Source: Bolinopsis microptera
Taxonomy: Eukaryota; Ctenophora; Tentaculata; Lobata; Bolinopsidae
Direction of reading: 5' to 3'
NCBI RefSeq assembly: GCF_026151205.1
Contig: NC_087075.1
Span: forward strand, 11,206,303 to 11,270,302
Length of the DNA stretch: 64,000 nt
Part shown: piece by piece, positions 52,401 through 61,781 of the stretch
Numbering within the stretch: the stretch's first letter is position 1
How the letters are laid out: each line of letters opens with the position of its first letter
Made by a program: the position numbers and the translations under genes
The notes under the pieces: model-generated
What the model was told of the DNA's origin: nothing
What the model saw: only the letters and a program-made list of their open reading frames with translations
The model's database searches: none

Positions 52401-55368
52401 TGTCGGTCTCCTATAACCTCTGGAGGATTATAAGGCTAACTTTCAAAGGCTCAGAAGAAATTGTATACAAGATGAAACAGATGATCAGAGAAGATTTTTG
52501 TATCTAATTTTCTCAAATATTGGGTTTCATTTTTGTAAAATAAGGAGATGAAAAAAATTCCCAAATACCATGATTTAATTTGGGGTACGAAATGTGGCGG
52601 TTTTTGGTAAAAATTCCCATATTTTCGTTCACAAATCATTTAGGTCACCGGAATTATGTCGAACATAAATATGTCTCGTAAGGTAGTCAATTGGGTGTTA
52701 ACCAAAATGAAAGTGCAGCCGTTATCTTGCCTTTTTGGAGGTGAGATTGTTTTTCTAGTTTCTGTTTCTCTTTCCATTCGTAGCCTGGTGTGGGTAATGA
52801 AGTTTGTGAGGTGGACTGTGTGAGGGAGCGGGGTGTCACAACACATTCGTATGAAGTGTGACGTCACGTGAGGAAGTGTGACGTCACGTTGGGGATGAAG
52901 GCTAACTGAGATTATGATGGATATTCGCTGCTAGCGACTGCAGGGTTATAAAATATGATATGAGACAGATGACAGTGCCATACTGAAGAAAAACATGATT
53001 TTTGTTTTCATACCATTCAATCTGGATGCAGTCTGTGTGTGAAATGATTAAAGAAAACTGAACAAAGGAAGATACGGCTGAGTCGCTTTTATTTGAGAGG
53101 CATGCTTTGAGCTTAACACAACCTGGAATTCCCCTAAAACTCACCAGCAGCAGCAATGGCGATGTTTCTTCTCTCTTGAAGATCTCTCTTCATCTTTTCT
53201 TCTTCCGCTTTCTGTTTGGCATCCTCTTCCGCAGCAGTCTCCGCTTTTTTACGTGCTTCCTCCGCTATCTTTTCTTCCTCCCGATTTAGTGCAGCCAGCT
53301 TTTTTCTGATCTGAAAAATGAATTTGTGACGTCATCTAAATGAACGATAATGTGGAAGTAGTTGAGTATCAGTTATTCCATCACCAAAATGGATGTATTT
53401 AAAGAGAATTTAAAGTCAAAGATAATTTCTTTCCATTTTTGGAATAAAAACCCTCTCACCCATTTAAATGTGAGTCCTTAATACTAATAATTTTAAGGCC
53501 ATACCTTTTCGCGTTTATGATTGAGTTTCATAGTGTTAGGGGATCTGCTCGCCGACCGATTACGACCCCGTACTGGAGACCGCTGTCTGTCAGCATACGC
53601 GGAAGGTATATCTATCTTTTTCCGGTGATCTCTTGGCTCCCTCGGTGGAAACGCTTCTCGACCGTCCCCAGAGAATGGTGATCGTCCTGGCATTGGCCTG
53701 GGCTCGTCTTGTGATCGGTGGAAGGGATCTCTGATATCCCGGGGAAAGTGGTCACGTGGTGGATATGGGGACCCTCTGTTGGCTGATGAAATGTAAGGTG
53801 ATCTGCTGTCTGAAAAGGTATTGGATTTTTAACTGGCAGTTGTTTTATGGTGCAGGTTTAAATTATTGATTGATAAGATATACTTCTCCTAAAATCAACA
53901 GTTTTTCGTTGGTGTTTCAAGTTAAGGAGTACAATTTCATAGTACGGTGTATGTACCAAAATTGAGAAAGATCACAATTTTCTCTAATATAAAAAGAGTC
54001 CTGACCAATGAAAAAGTGTAATAGTGATAAAGAAAACCCAGGCATATCACTGAAAATTTCAGCCATACCACCTGAAAATTATGCCGTGGATCAGTATTTA
54101 AAAATACTTAATTTTAACCAACCTGAATGGTGACTCCTAGCATCTCTATCATCCATCAATAAATCTCGGGGCTTCTGATGACTTCTAGCATCCCTTTCGT
54201 CCATCATCAAATCTCGAGGTTTCTGATGACTTCTAGCATGAGCATCCCTTTCGTCCATCATCAAATCACGGGGTTTTTGGTGACCCCTGGAATCTCTTTC
54301 ATCCAACATTAATTCCCGTGCTTTGTGACGATTTCTAGCATCCCTTTCATCCAACAATAACTCTCGCGGCTTCGGGTGACCCCTGGCATCCCTTTCGTCC
54401 ATCAATAAATCCCTAGGTTTCTTCCTTGGAGGACTAAACCCCTCTCGTAGATGATCTCTTATTGAGGTACTTGAAGGCAGAAGTTCTGGAGCAAGGTGGG
54501 ATTTGTGTTTCTTTCTCTTCGACTTTTTCTTCTCTTTTGCTCTGGGGATGATAGAATAGATTAAGACAGGTTCAATGGTTCAAGTTCTTGAGAGAAATTT
54601 ATTATTGAATATTGATAGAATATTGACATGATTTTATCATAGCACGCAATTACGAATTATCAGTGGCCAGTGTAATGAACGTGGCAGTTAAATAGTGCAT
54701 TAATTCGATCATATTCTTTAAATTACCACAAGGGCTACAAGGTACAAACCCTATTAAGTCTAGATCTGCGATGGGATTCAAATTGGAACATTCTACCGAC
54801 CTCTGCTGTTCAGCGAACTCTTCATCGTTCAGATAAACTTGAAGATCTTCTCTTGACAATTTGCTCTTCTTTTGTTTCTTTTTCTTTTTGTTCTTCTTGG
54901 CAAGGGCAGAGCTAGAGTGTGGAGATCGTGAAGATCTCTCGGGTGATGAGTCGTAGTACGAGGGTGCCAGAAGTTTTGGCATACCAGGTTCCGTAGGTCC
55001 ACTGTTGTACCTGAAAGTTTTGCTGTTAAAAGGATAATCCATTTATTTCATAGATTATGCAGCAGAGTAGGTCTCTGTAGCTGATCATCATTTTTAAAAG
55101 GTCATGCTTATGCTAAAATATAAGTTTAAAATGTCATTGCAATGTGTCTACTGTTTATTATAATTTGATATACATTACATTGCACACCAAAATGTCATTA
55201 TGTACCCAACATGATACCTGTGAATTCAAAAATTTTAAAAAGTAAGACAGTAAATTACCTCGAACTTGAAGACGCTGAGGGTTGGTTGTAACCGTGTGGG
55301 TAGTAATGGGATCCACTGTTTTCAAAATGCCTGGGCGGAGGAACAGTGTACCCTGGTCGTGAGGACAT
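45416..55368 (-). CDS. cdk12: CDK12/13-type cyclin-dependent kinase
   Basis: Exons from the ATG: 55259-55368, 54801-55010, 54123-54541, 53505-53809, 53145-53310, then 47928-48199, 47395-47503, 45416-46450. Phases agree except across the 53145/48199 intron (phase 1 into phase 0), so at least one small exon there is unresolved. The N-terminal part is Lys/Arg/Ser-rich with polylysine, a DERDAR repeat and a charged coiled-coil stretch. The kinase begins [19 protein letters not shown], with VALKKV, the PITAVRE helix typical of CDK12/13 (PITAIRE class), [28 protein letters not shown] in place of DFG, and [13 protein letters not shown]. The tail DCHEMW...KRKEKNRK matches the CDK12/13 extension helix. 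It should pair with cyclin K and phosphorylate the RNA polymerase II CTD in the nucleus. Assignment to 12 or 13 is not possible; non-vertebrates usually have one gene. Confidence 0.85.
46451..47394. other. CDK12/13 intron
   Basis: Lies between the exons encoding GEGTYGQ and VYKAR. Contains a short (at)n run near 47043-47054. Nothing else recognised. Confidence 0.6.
47395..48199 (-). CDS. cdk12: Two CDK12/13 exons: Pro-rich linker and glycine-rich loop
   Basis: Exon 47928-48199 encodes a Pro/Lys-rich linker ([21 protein letters not shown]) ending NIDAILR. Exon 47395-47503 continues [22 protein letters not shown] and then [14 protein letters not shown]. The split codon (ag|g) and phase 0 exit agree with the neighbouring exons. 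A 424-bp intron separates them. Confidence 0.85.
48788..50920 (-). CDS. Penelope-like reverse transcriptase with GIY-YIG endonuclease (710 aa)
   Basis: The RT part has [62 protein letters not shown] and the catalytic [12 protein letters not shown] near 49800. The C terminus carries [24 protein letters not shown], the GIY-YIG nuclease of Penelope-like elements, preceded by a Cys/His motif ([10 protein letters not shown]). The first dozen codons read across the inverted-repeat junction at 50907, so the natural start is uncertain. One frame, no stops. Confidence 0.9.
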   Translation of the reverse strand: MMVATPDDTCPTSFAFIKSKNVPFQRPFAGAPPTTNLAMEHHLRQLCYIINTRLEHSKVPSNLTAKQREGLKSLIARKEELHFSRSDKGGEFVIMSSGVQQQITQKHLSDMTSQEAYTYVAPTTTRQNRIQPIANPSEVSYSRLINRVTERLETESNVLWTEISRMCNYDSKTVDLFKSHNTQLPTIYLIQKTHKFDCNVLVSDVDIISNCKIRPIVSCINSPSEKLAWIVKSILSPLLNHVPSHLSNIHTHLEELQNMSHQQLSGLSFFTADVTALYTNINISGCIQDLITLTEEHWEDLDTWGLTLTHIHKILEFVFTNSYFTYHSRLYLQKIGLFMGCQPSPIGAIVRVYMFERRSIYTDLHVSFYRRYVDDAGSLASSKEEALRIVESISNEDPDQLLKWEIDYPESRQDFTPFLDTQIKIDEQGTLHHKFYRKKQKKNITLHANSHHNEGTKVATIKNFYKTAALCSSTPEYKEESMKIVDNLLVNNGYQDPRRINKTGRLHPLSPTTRHNPSSSNIQDTDHVTCTLPFINEPFSKEVTQFALSHNLPVKFIFTPGKKLSEILCSSRPHDKPHCTIPNCIICPLITTNHDCKPKCVIYKVTCKLCQELYIGETSRTAHDRFSEHRRAVNRPLTYPDNALAAHYSEFHDNIEPDISFDILEINLYSTIKRKVTEAYYINLFKPSINNKEECEKLKGFLLQHIQRQI
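50907..51965 (+). repeat. Inverted arm (5'-truncated Penelope copy, GIY-YIG end)
   Basis: The plus-strand frame ending at 51668 repeats the last 229 residues of the minus-strand protein with one visible substitution (ILKINLYS for ILEINLYS), followed by the same 3' UTR. It is the inverted pLTR arm, not an independent gene. Confidence 0.9.
52121..52684. repeat. Inverted-repeat pair about 560 bp apart
   Basis: The sequence accttacgagacatattta (52121) returns in reverse complement at 52666-52684 (taaatatgtctcgtaaggt). Related text lies just inside both arms (ggtacgaaactcggtgg against ggggtacgaaatgtggcgg, direct). It may be a degenerate non-autonomous transposon in the CDK12/13 intron; no target duplication found. 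Confidence 0.45.
53145..55368 (-). CDS. cdk12: CDK12/13 N-terminal exons (RS/charged region)
   Basis: Five exons encode the start [19 protein letters not shown], the [13 protein letters not shown] stretch, the [13 protein letters not shown] stretch, then six copies of a 16-19 residue unit around [16 protein letters not shown]. Next come an RS-type segment ([25 protein letters not shown]) and a helix-prone charged segment ([15 protein letters not shown]). Splice phases agree exon to exon. The exit of exon 54801-55010 (cagag|gtcggt) is the weakest donor. An acceptor at about 55408 suggests a non-coding first exon upstream. Confidence 0.8.
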
Positions 55369-55419
55369 AGAACCAGTTTTACACCTTTTATTGATTCTCA
55401 GCCATCCCTAGGATAGTTG

Positions 55420-55800
55420 AAAGGTGAAGTTACAATTATTAAAATATTACAAAGCAATAGTTTTAAACGATTGTTTGTGAGCAAAATTCATAAAATTCAT
55501 TGCTCACTATCTCTAACAAGAATTGCACCAGTTTTTTTGTTATATATGGCGGATGCTAAATTTCCGTTTACTACAAGCTCTGTCATGGTAAAGTGTGACG
55601 AACAGACACTAAATCGAGAGCCACCTCCCCGATCCCCGAATCAATCTTTTTCTGCAAAAACGTCCATTCGTAACCTTTCACTTAACATTTTTGCAAAAAA
55701 GGGCAAACATCAGCTTCAAATAGGTTGTTCCCCACTTCTGCATGACAATTTTTTAGGTCTTAATGGGCCTGGAAACAATTTTTGACAGCATTTTGGCCAA
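55420..55800 (-). repeat. Dispersed repeat R2, copy B
   Basis: Segments of this block are reverse complements of the copy-1-specific insertion at 10999-11541 (gtaacctttcac..., aagaattgcaccag). The plus-strand open frame of about 122 codons falls wholly inside the repeat and has no domain character, so I do not annotate it as coding. Confidence 0.55.
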
Positions 55801-55939
55801 ATGCAAGGACTTTTAACTTTTAAGGTGTAAAATAATAATGAATTGATTACGTGATGCACAATTTATTGTAAAGAGTGACAAAAATATCGAGCCGCTCTCC
55901 TGTTTTCTGAACAGTAACTTGAAAGGAGACTACAAAGAA

Positions 55940-56445
55940 ATGATATAAGCGGCACCATATTTTATAACTTTTAAAATTTAGAGACAGCAAAGGTCAAGGT
56001 ATACGCTACTGTGGGCTACTGTTCTTTCCAAATATCAATCAAATCAAATAATAATGAAACAAACATCATCACACCAGTGGCATAACATTGCCTGTTGGCG
56101 CCCCTGCCGAAAAATTAGGTGATTTTAAAGGATATCTTTTAAAAAGTATGTTTCTAGAATAAAACGCACAGTTTTGCTAGTACCGCAGATCAAGTTTTTC
56201 AAAATTGTCCCACATTCAAACGGCGATTTGACGCCCCCCCCCCCCCCCCCCCCCCTAGATTTTACGATTGCAGTAGCTCAGCTACTTGTTATTATATACA
56301 ACATATTACATACCAATCTTATTACTGGATACATTACAACTCGAATCACCTGACGTTTATCATCAAAAATTGCGAATCTACAGGTTTTTTATTTAATTAG
56401 GATACATTAACAAACGATAAACACAATTCTAGTAATATTTTCGAA
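55940..56445 (+). repeat. Dispersed repeat R1, copy B, with a 22-base C run
   Basis: Reverse complement of 2355-2955. A homopolymer of 22 C (56234-56255) replaces about 150 bp found in copy A. Confidence 0.6.
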
Positions 56446-57050
56446 CTAAGCAAAGAAAAAAGAAAATTAACGAATCAATTTAGTCATATTTTTTCCTGTA
56501 ATAGTTTCTCAAGTAGTATCCATCAATCAATACAAACTTAAGTGTGAAGGAAGTGTCCATGATAAGCGAAATAAAATATTTAAAAAACTCTTAAAAATAA
56601 CTTCACAACTTCGGAAATATCTAAAAATTAATCATGAATTCAACAATAAAAACAGACTAGTCTGTGCACAATTAATTATCCCATTAAAAATGAAACTAAA
56701 AATTAATATCTATGCTATGTTCTTACTTGAAATAAAACAAATTTGTATGATGCTTTTGGCACCAAGCGTCCACTTTAGTTTTCAATTCTACAATTACTGA
56801 TAATATGTTTCAGGTTTCTGGTATATTCTCGTATTTCTGACATGCTTATAGCATTTATAAATTACAGCAAATAACTAAATAGCTTCCTGAGTAATTGTTA
56901 AGAGTAAAATATTATAGTAAACATATTACTAGAAGCTCATCTCTCAGCTCCTTACAAGAAGGGTAAAATTGTTAAGCCGATTAAATGTTATCCCAATACA
57001 AGATTAGGTACCCGAAAAGTTAACCAGGTTCAAAACCTCAACCATGGTAT
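56446..57050. other. 3' flank of the NC-motif membrane protein gene
   Basis: AT-rich, no coding signal. Probably 3' UTR and intergenic sequence. Confidence 0.4.
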
Positions 57051-58181
57051 CTATTCCTGTGAATAGAAGTATATCACAGTACATACAAAAAAAGTAGCAG
57101 GGAATGCTGTAATGGTTGCCTTGATGAGGAAGGGCTTCAACCAAATACAGATATTTTCAAAAAAAGATAAGGAAGAAGTTATCTGAGTTGGCAGTAATTT
57201 CCACAGGCAAATTAGAGTTACAAGTAATATAAACCCAAGGAGGACATATGTCAAAACTACATAAACCATTGTATAACTTAGTGGTGACCACAATGTATAG
57301 ATAATAGGACCTGATCTCCAAATCTTTACATACTGTGCTCCTCGCCTTCTGACAGCACCTAGAGGTGTGTAAAAGATTCCTTCTACTAAAAGGACAAGGA
57401 GGAACATAAATGAAATTGCCGATCCTAAAAGATCATTTGTTTCCTCCTTAGCCTTATTAGTAAAATATATTATGATTGGCAAGACCATTATTGATATGCC
57501 CACTAAATACTGATAGTAATAAAATGAATCATTCCCCATACCATCATTGAGCAGAAGATAAAGTTCATAGACAAATGAGGTACTATACAATATTGCGTAA
57601 AAAGGATTTCCACCATCGCTGAACAATGTTAGTGGACTTGTCAGATCAGTGGGTGTAGTGAGTTTCCAAGATTCCCTTTCTGCAAACTTATCAAATATTT
57701 CTTTTGTAAAATGTTGGCAGTTACTTCTAAAAGGTTCGTAAAGATTTTGCGGCAAAACATATTTCAGATGTTTGACTATTCTCCCGACTGAGACAGTTGA
57801 CGAATCTTGAGTTATCCAGTGGACAGGAGTAGCACGTGGTTCTCTGTTGAAATGGAATAGAACAGAATCAAGACTTCTTCCCCAACTGACGAAAATTCCT
57901 TCCCTGATCTTATCAAGTGCCCACCACATTCCATCACTTGTCTCAATGACAATAAATGCATGAAAATCCACAGGGGAGAATTGCCTCTGCAAGTAACTGC
58001 GAATCCCGGGTTTTGAGCTTATAAATGGAGCACTCAATGGAGTACTGTAGATACTTATCCGTTTGACTGCTGCAGTTTCATAATTCTGAACATTGTTCCT
58101 GATTACATCTTCAACATTTCTCTCAGTAATTAGTTCAGATCTGGCAGGGTCTATATATGTATCAGCATTAGGAGGGGGCAT
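57051..58181 (-). CDS. Papain-fold (LRAT/NlpC-P60-like NC motif) multispan membrane protein
   Basis: An uninterrupted 376-codon frame. Residues about 45-165 look like a permuted papain-like domain: FHAFIVIE with His74, WWALDKIREGIFVSWG, and RSNCQHFTKEIFDKF with Asn154-Cys155 and His157, the NC-x-HF arrangement seen in LRAT and related thiol enzymes. Five hydrophobic segments follow, near 194-211, 223-240, 252-273, 302-330 and 355-373. By family it could be a thiol acyltransferase or hydrolase at a membrane; substrate unknown. The ATG context (MPPPNADTYID) has no signal peptide. No intron is visible, unlike its neighbours, so it may be a retrogene. I do not recognise a named orthologue. Confidence 0.6.
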   Translation of the reverse strand: MPPPNADTYIDPARSELITERNVEDVIRNNVQNYETAAVKRISIYSTPLSAPFISSKPGIRSYLQRQFSPVDFHAFIVIETSDGMWWALDKIREGIFVSWGRSLDSVLFHFNREPRATPVHWITQDSSTVSVGRIVKHLKYVLPQNLYEPFRSNCQHFTKEIFDKFAERESWKLTTPTDLTSPLTLFSDGGNPFYAILYSTSFVYELYLLLNDGMGNDSFYYYQYLVGISIMVLPIIIYFTNKAKEETNDLLGSAISFMFLLVLLVEGIFYTPLGAVRRRGAQYVKIWRSGPIIYTLWSPLSYTMVYVVLTYVLLGFILLVTLICLWKLLPTQITSSLSFFENICIWLKPFLIKATITAFPATFFVCTVIYFYSQE

Positions 58182-58934
58182 GGGTGTTCTAGTTGGCTTA
58201 AACTAACTTTTAAACTAATTACAACACTACAAATCTATTACATTTATTGAGGAGCCCTAGTGGGACATCACACCTCAATAGAATGTAACAACAATTGCAG
58301 ATTGTTGTATGTTGCATGACTAAAGTTTGGCAGAATACACAATAGTTTTCGTGTTCCTCACTCACTCATCTCAGCAACCACCCCAACTCATACCTAAACG
58401 GTGAGTTTCACAGCTGAGATTAATTGTCATTCATCTAAACTCAGAAAAGCTCTTTTGTCAGCACTGCTGGCAATCCCTATCACACTTTTCTGGTGCCCAT
58501 ATCCTTTCAGGTGTTGGGAAATCGATCTCTAAACGAAGCGCAAAGCAAAGGCTGCAAAGACAATCAGACTACGTCCAAAGAGAACAAAATAGCTACTTTC
58601 TACTACTTGGTACTGTAAACTGTAAACTGTTAATCAATTCGGAAACATTTGGAATTCAGTTTGACAACGAACAGTGTATAGACATTAACAAGGACAATCA
58701 CTTAGCAAAACTAGTTATAGTAAAGTTTAGCCAAGTGTTGCCTGTTTCAAGAGCTCGTTTTTAAAGCTCTTTCTGGAAAGTTAAGCTAGTTCAGTAAAGC
58801 TTAACACCCCATTACTCTGACTAGACATTAATCAAGTCAGATATCATAGAATTGTGACAGTTAAAGCTAGTTTTACAAAAGCTCTGAGCTGTAACAATTC
58901 TACTTGGTTTGGTTTCTTGTGACGGCACACAAAG
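58182..58934. other. Leader of the right-hand LINE and flank of the membrane-protein gene
   Basis: No ORF of note. The LINE 5' UTR must start somewhere in this interval; I cannot place the insertion boundary. The promoter of the minus-strand gene would also lie here if that gene is native. Confidence 0.4.
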
Positions 58935-61781
58935 ATGTTTAATAAACTGAAACCTAACAAACCAAAGGTTGTGTCAATTGCAACAGTTGACACTGCAAAA
59001 AACAACCAATTCGAAAGTTTGTATTGTAATCTATTAGAGACTACAGACTCAGTTGTTGTGTCAGCCTCAAACAAAAAGATGCTCACAAACTGTATAAAAA
59101 CAAGTCACATATACAAACAGCTTCAACTATTGAGTCCAAGTTTAGAAGTTTTATTTTGCTTTGATGGGCAGTCAAACTTTCTTTGCTCCTTTGTTGAACT
59201 TTCAGATACTGCTCACCAAATTTCCCTGCCTAAAGATATTGTTCTTGCATACTCTGGCAAAACATTAAACTTTGAAGACAAAAAGAAAGTGCTATACCAG
59301 ATGCACATAGGAGAAAAACTACACGATGTAGCAGATGTCCCATGGTGGGCCTTAACACTCCCACAGATGATTGCAGTTGGCCAAGAACGACTTGAAAACA
59401 TTGTTGATACAAAAGTAAGAGCACTTTCTTACCCCCACACCTGGCTGGCAACCAAACTCAAGTCTGGTACAGAATTCAAACAGCAGTTTGGAGCACCTAG
59501 TAACTTTGACTATGCACTCTTTGCATTTTCTATGAAAACTCCCTTGGATTGTTCCTGGTCCTGTATCAAGTTTGCCGAGAACAAGGAGTATGTCTCTCAA
59601 GTCAAGACTCTATTCACAAAGATGCAATCACCACCTCATACCCCTTTAAAGACACATCTCAAAATATCCTTACATAACTCTGCAAATCAAAAATCAGGAC
59701 CCAATAACAAAGTGGGAAATCAGAAACTCATAACGAAAAGTCCTACATCTGTGAACACACCGAGCACATTTCAGATCGATCTTGAATCAGACTTTTCACT
59801 TGTTCCGTCCATATTAAAGAAAGACTTGCATGTTATCCAAGAGGACTCTGGGATGATATGCTGCCATTGCCAGAATGAATGCAAACAGGAGTTGCTCACA
59901 TGCGGATACTGTGAACTGAAAGTACACTACAAATGTTATGATTCACAAACAACAACAACAACAACAACAACCAAAAGATCTGGTGAAACTAGAAAGAAGC
60001 CAATGGCAGACTCCACATATAGAAATATATGCAAAATTGAGAATTTGCATTGGCTTTGTAATTCATGCGACTCTCCAAGCCTACTAAACCACATTCTGGA
60101 TCTAGCCACCGTAAAAGTTAAAGCTAAAATCGCAGAGTTAACCAAAAAAGATGGGGAGTACACAACTGTAATGAGAAACGATGTGGACACGCAAACAACA
60201 ATTCACCCCTATAAACAGCTGTCTGATAGCGCCTCCATAGATGACTCGGCCCCAACTGAACACATCTCAGATCTGTCAGCTTCAGATACATATGATAACC
60301 TCTCTATCTTGTGCAGCAAATCTGACAGAAATTTCAGCAGCAGTCTGTCCTTGAGATCCATTGAGTCCAATACACATCTAGAAGACTCTATAATCAAAAC
60401 ACCAGACCTCAATCCTCCAGTTTGTTGTCCAATCCGAACCTCAACACCTGAAAGAAGAGATGGGGGAAAAAAGAAAAATATCCAGGTAGACTCACAAGAT
60501 ATGCTAGTTTGTAGTAAAGAGATGGTTGACCCATTGACATTGTACTCAAATATCAGTAGTTCAGAACAAAATATCCACATCAACAGAACTCTGAGTGACC
60601 AAGTTGATGTATTAGCATCGCAACACTCTGCAATCTGCTCTATCGAAAGATCTATATCCCAAATGAAGGCTGAAATGAAAGACTTTCGAGAGAGTGAAAC
60701 GAAACACTTTGAATATCTAAAGACGAATTTAACGGAGAATATGGGAAATTTGTTAGCTAAGGGGGTTCCCTTGATTAACAAAGTATCCTCAGTCCCACAA
60801 GCCGACAGTGGTATGGATGAAGCACTTCGCACACTGCATAACATAACGGAGGAAAATAAAAGCATCCTAAAAGAGATGAACAGAGTAGAGTTCAAGAGAA
60901 CTGCAATTGGACATCAAGGTGTTTCTACAAGACACACAAACCTGGATCTTTTCAGTACCATAGCAGAAGATAAAACATATGAGGGCAAACAATACTACAT
61001 TCACCAGCCATCAGAAACCACTGTTAATGACTCCATGACAGTCCTAGTCTCAAGAGGACTCTCAAGAAATTATCTTAAAAACAGTGCAACTATTAAGAGA
61101 AACTTCAATAAATATTTTAAAGATATGGCCATAAAATCGACATTTGTCACCAAAGGTGGATCATTGATGATTGAGCTCACATCTAAAGAAGATGCAATAA
61201 GAGTAGAAGAATCATGGAAAGGTGATTTCTTTGCAAACAGTAACATGACTACAGAATGCAGGATCTTAGAAAAGCTAAGCTGGGCAGTCATTCTCAAAGG
61301 AGTACCCACAAACATTCAGGATAGTGATCTAACAATTTCTGTGGAAAGGTGTTATCCAGGAGCTAGGGCAAAAAGATTTGTGACACGGGACAACATTTCT
61401 CTGAAAACTCTTAAGATCAACTTTCAGACTAAGGAAGACTATGAGAAATGCTTAGGAAATGGGTTAAAGCTCGGACAGGTAATTTATACTGCGGAAGAGT
61501 ATAAGCCGAGAAGGAGAATCATCCAATGCTACAATTGTTACAGGTTTGGCCATGTTGCTAAACTTTGTACCCAAAACCATGCAACATGTAGCAAATGTGG
61601 AGACAATCACCACTCCAATCAATGCAAGAGTAACCGAAGAGACTACTGTATTAATTGTGATGTCTTTGGCCATGTAGCTACAAACAGAGATTGTTCAACA
61701 TACCAAAATATTGTCATGAAACTCAACATGCAACCAAACAAATGTTCAAAATCACCCACACAACCCAACAGTAGATTATGA
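58935..61781 (+). CDS. LINE ORF1: PHD finger, coiled coil and CCHC zinc knuckles (948 aa)
   Basis: Order of parts: an unrecognised N-terminal domain (about 1-240, with DVPWWALTLPQMIAVGQ); a PHD-type C4HC3 finger at about 309-378 (CCHCQNEC, CGYC, HYKC, WLCNSC) carrying a poly-Thr insert; a Ser/Asp-rich linker; a coiled-coil stretch (SISQMKAEMKDFRESETKHF); an RRM-like region; and three zinc knuckles at about 865-920 (CYNCYRFGHVAKLC, CSKCGDNHHSNQC, CINCDVFGHVATNRDC). This is an RNA-binding ORF1 of an APE LINE. Its stop overlaps the ORF2 start as ATGA (61778-61781). Confidence 0.85.
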   Translation: MFNKLKPNKPKVVSIATVDTAKNNQFESLYCNLLETTDSVVVSASNKKMLTNCIKTSHIYKQLQLLSPSLEVLFCFDGQSNFLCSFVELSDTAHQISLPKDIVLAYSGKTLNFEDKKKVLYQMHIGEKLHDVADVPWWALTLPQMIAVGQERLENIVDTKVRALSYPHTWLATKLKSGTEFKQQFGAPSNFDYALFAFSMKTPLDCSWSCIKFAENKEYVSQVKTLFTKMQSPPHTPLKTHLKISLHNSANQKSGPNNKVGNQKLITKSPTSVNTPSTFQIDLESDFSLVPSILKKDLHVIQEDSGMICCHCQNECKQELLTCGYCELKVHYKCYDSQTTTTTTTTKRSGETRKKPMADSTYRNICKIENLHWLCNSCDSPSLLNHILDLATVKVKAKIAELTKKDGEYTTVMRNDVDTQTTIHPYKQLSDSASIDDSAPTEHISDLSASDTYDNLSILCSKSDRNFSSSLSLRSIESNTHLEDSIIKTPDLNPPVCCPIRTSTPERRDGGKKKNIQVDSQDMLVCSKEMVDPLTLYSNISSSEQNIHINRTLSDQVDVLASQHSAICSIERSISQMKAEMKDFRESETKHFEYLKTNLTENMGNLLAKGVPLINKVSSVPQADSGMDEALRTLHNITEENKSILKEMNRVEFKRTAIGHQGVSTRHTNLDLFSTIAEDKTYEGKQYYIHQPSETTVNDSMTVLVSRGLSRNYLKNSATIKRNFNKYFKDMAIKSTFVTKGGSLMIELTSKEDAIRVEESWKGDFFANSNMTTECRILEKLSWAVILKGVPTNIQDSDLTISVERCYPGARAKRFVTRDNISLKTLKINFQTKEDYEKCLGNGLKLGQVIYTAEEYKPRRRIIQCYNCYRFGHVAKLCTQNHATCSKCGDNHHSNQCKSNRRDYCINCDVFGHVATNRDCSTYQNIVMKLNMQPNKCSKSPTQPNSRL

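Noticed and set aside
52690-52800. Candidate missing CDK12/13 exon after an acaccag acceptor ([12 protein letters not shown])
   Set aside because: It accepts phase 1 but I find no donor that leaves phase 0 for the next exon, and it abuts an inverted-repeat element.
55417-55785. 122-codon plus-strand frame
   Set aside because: Falls inside dispersed repeat R2, has no domain character, and the related copy at 10999-11541 does not keep it open.
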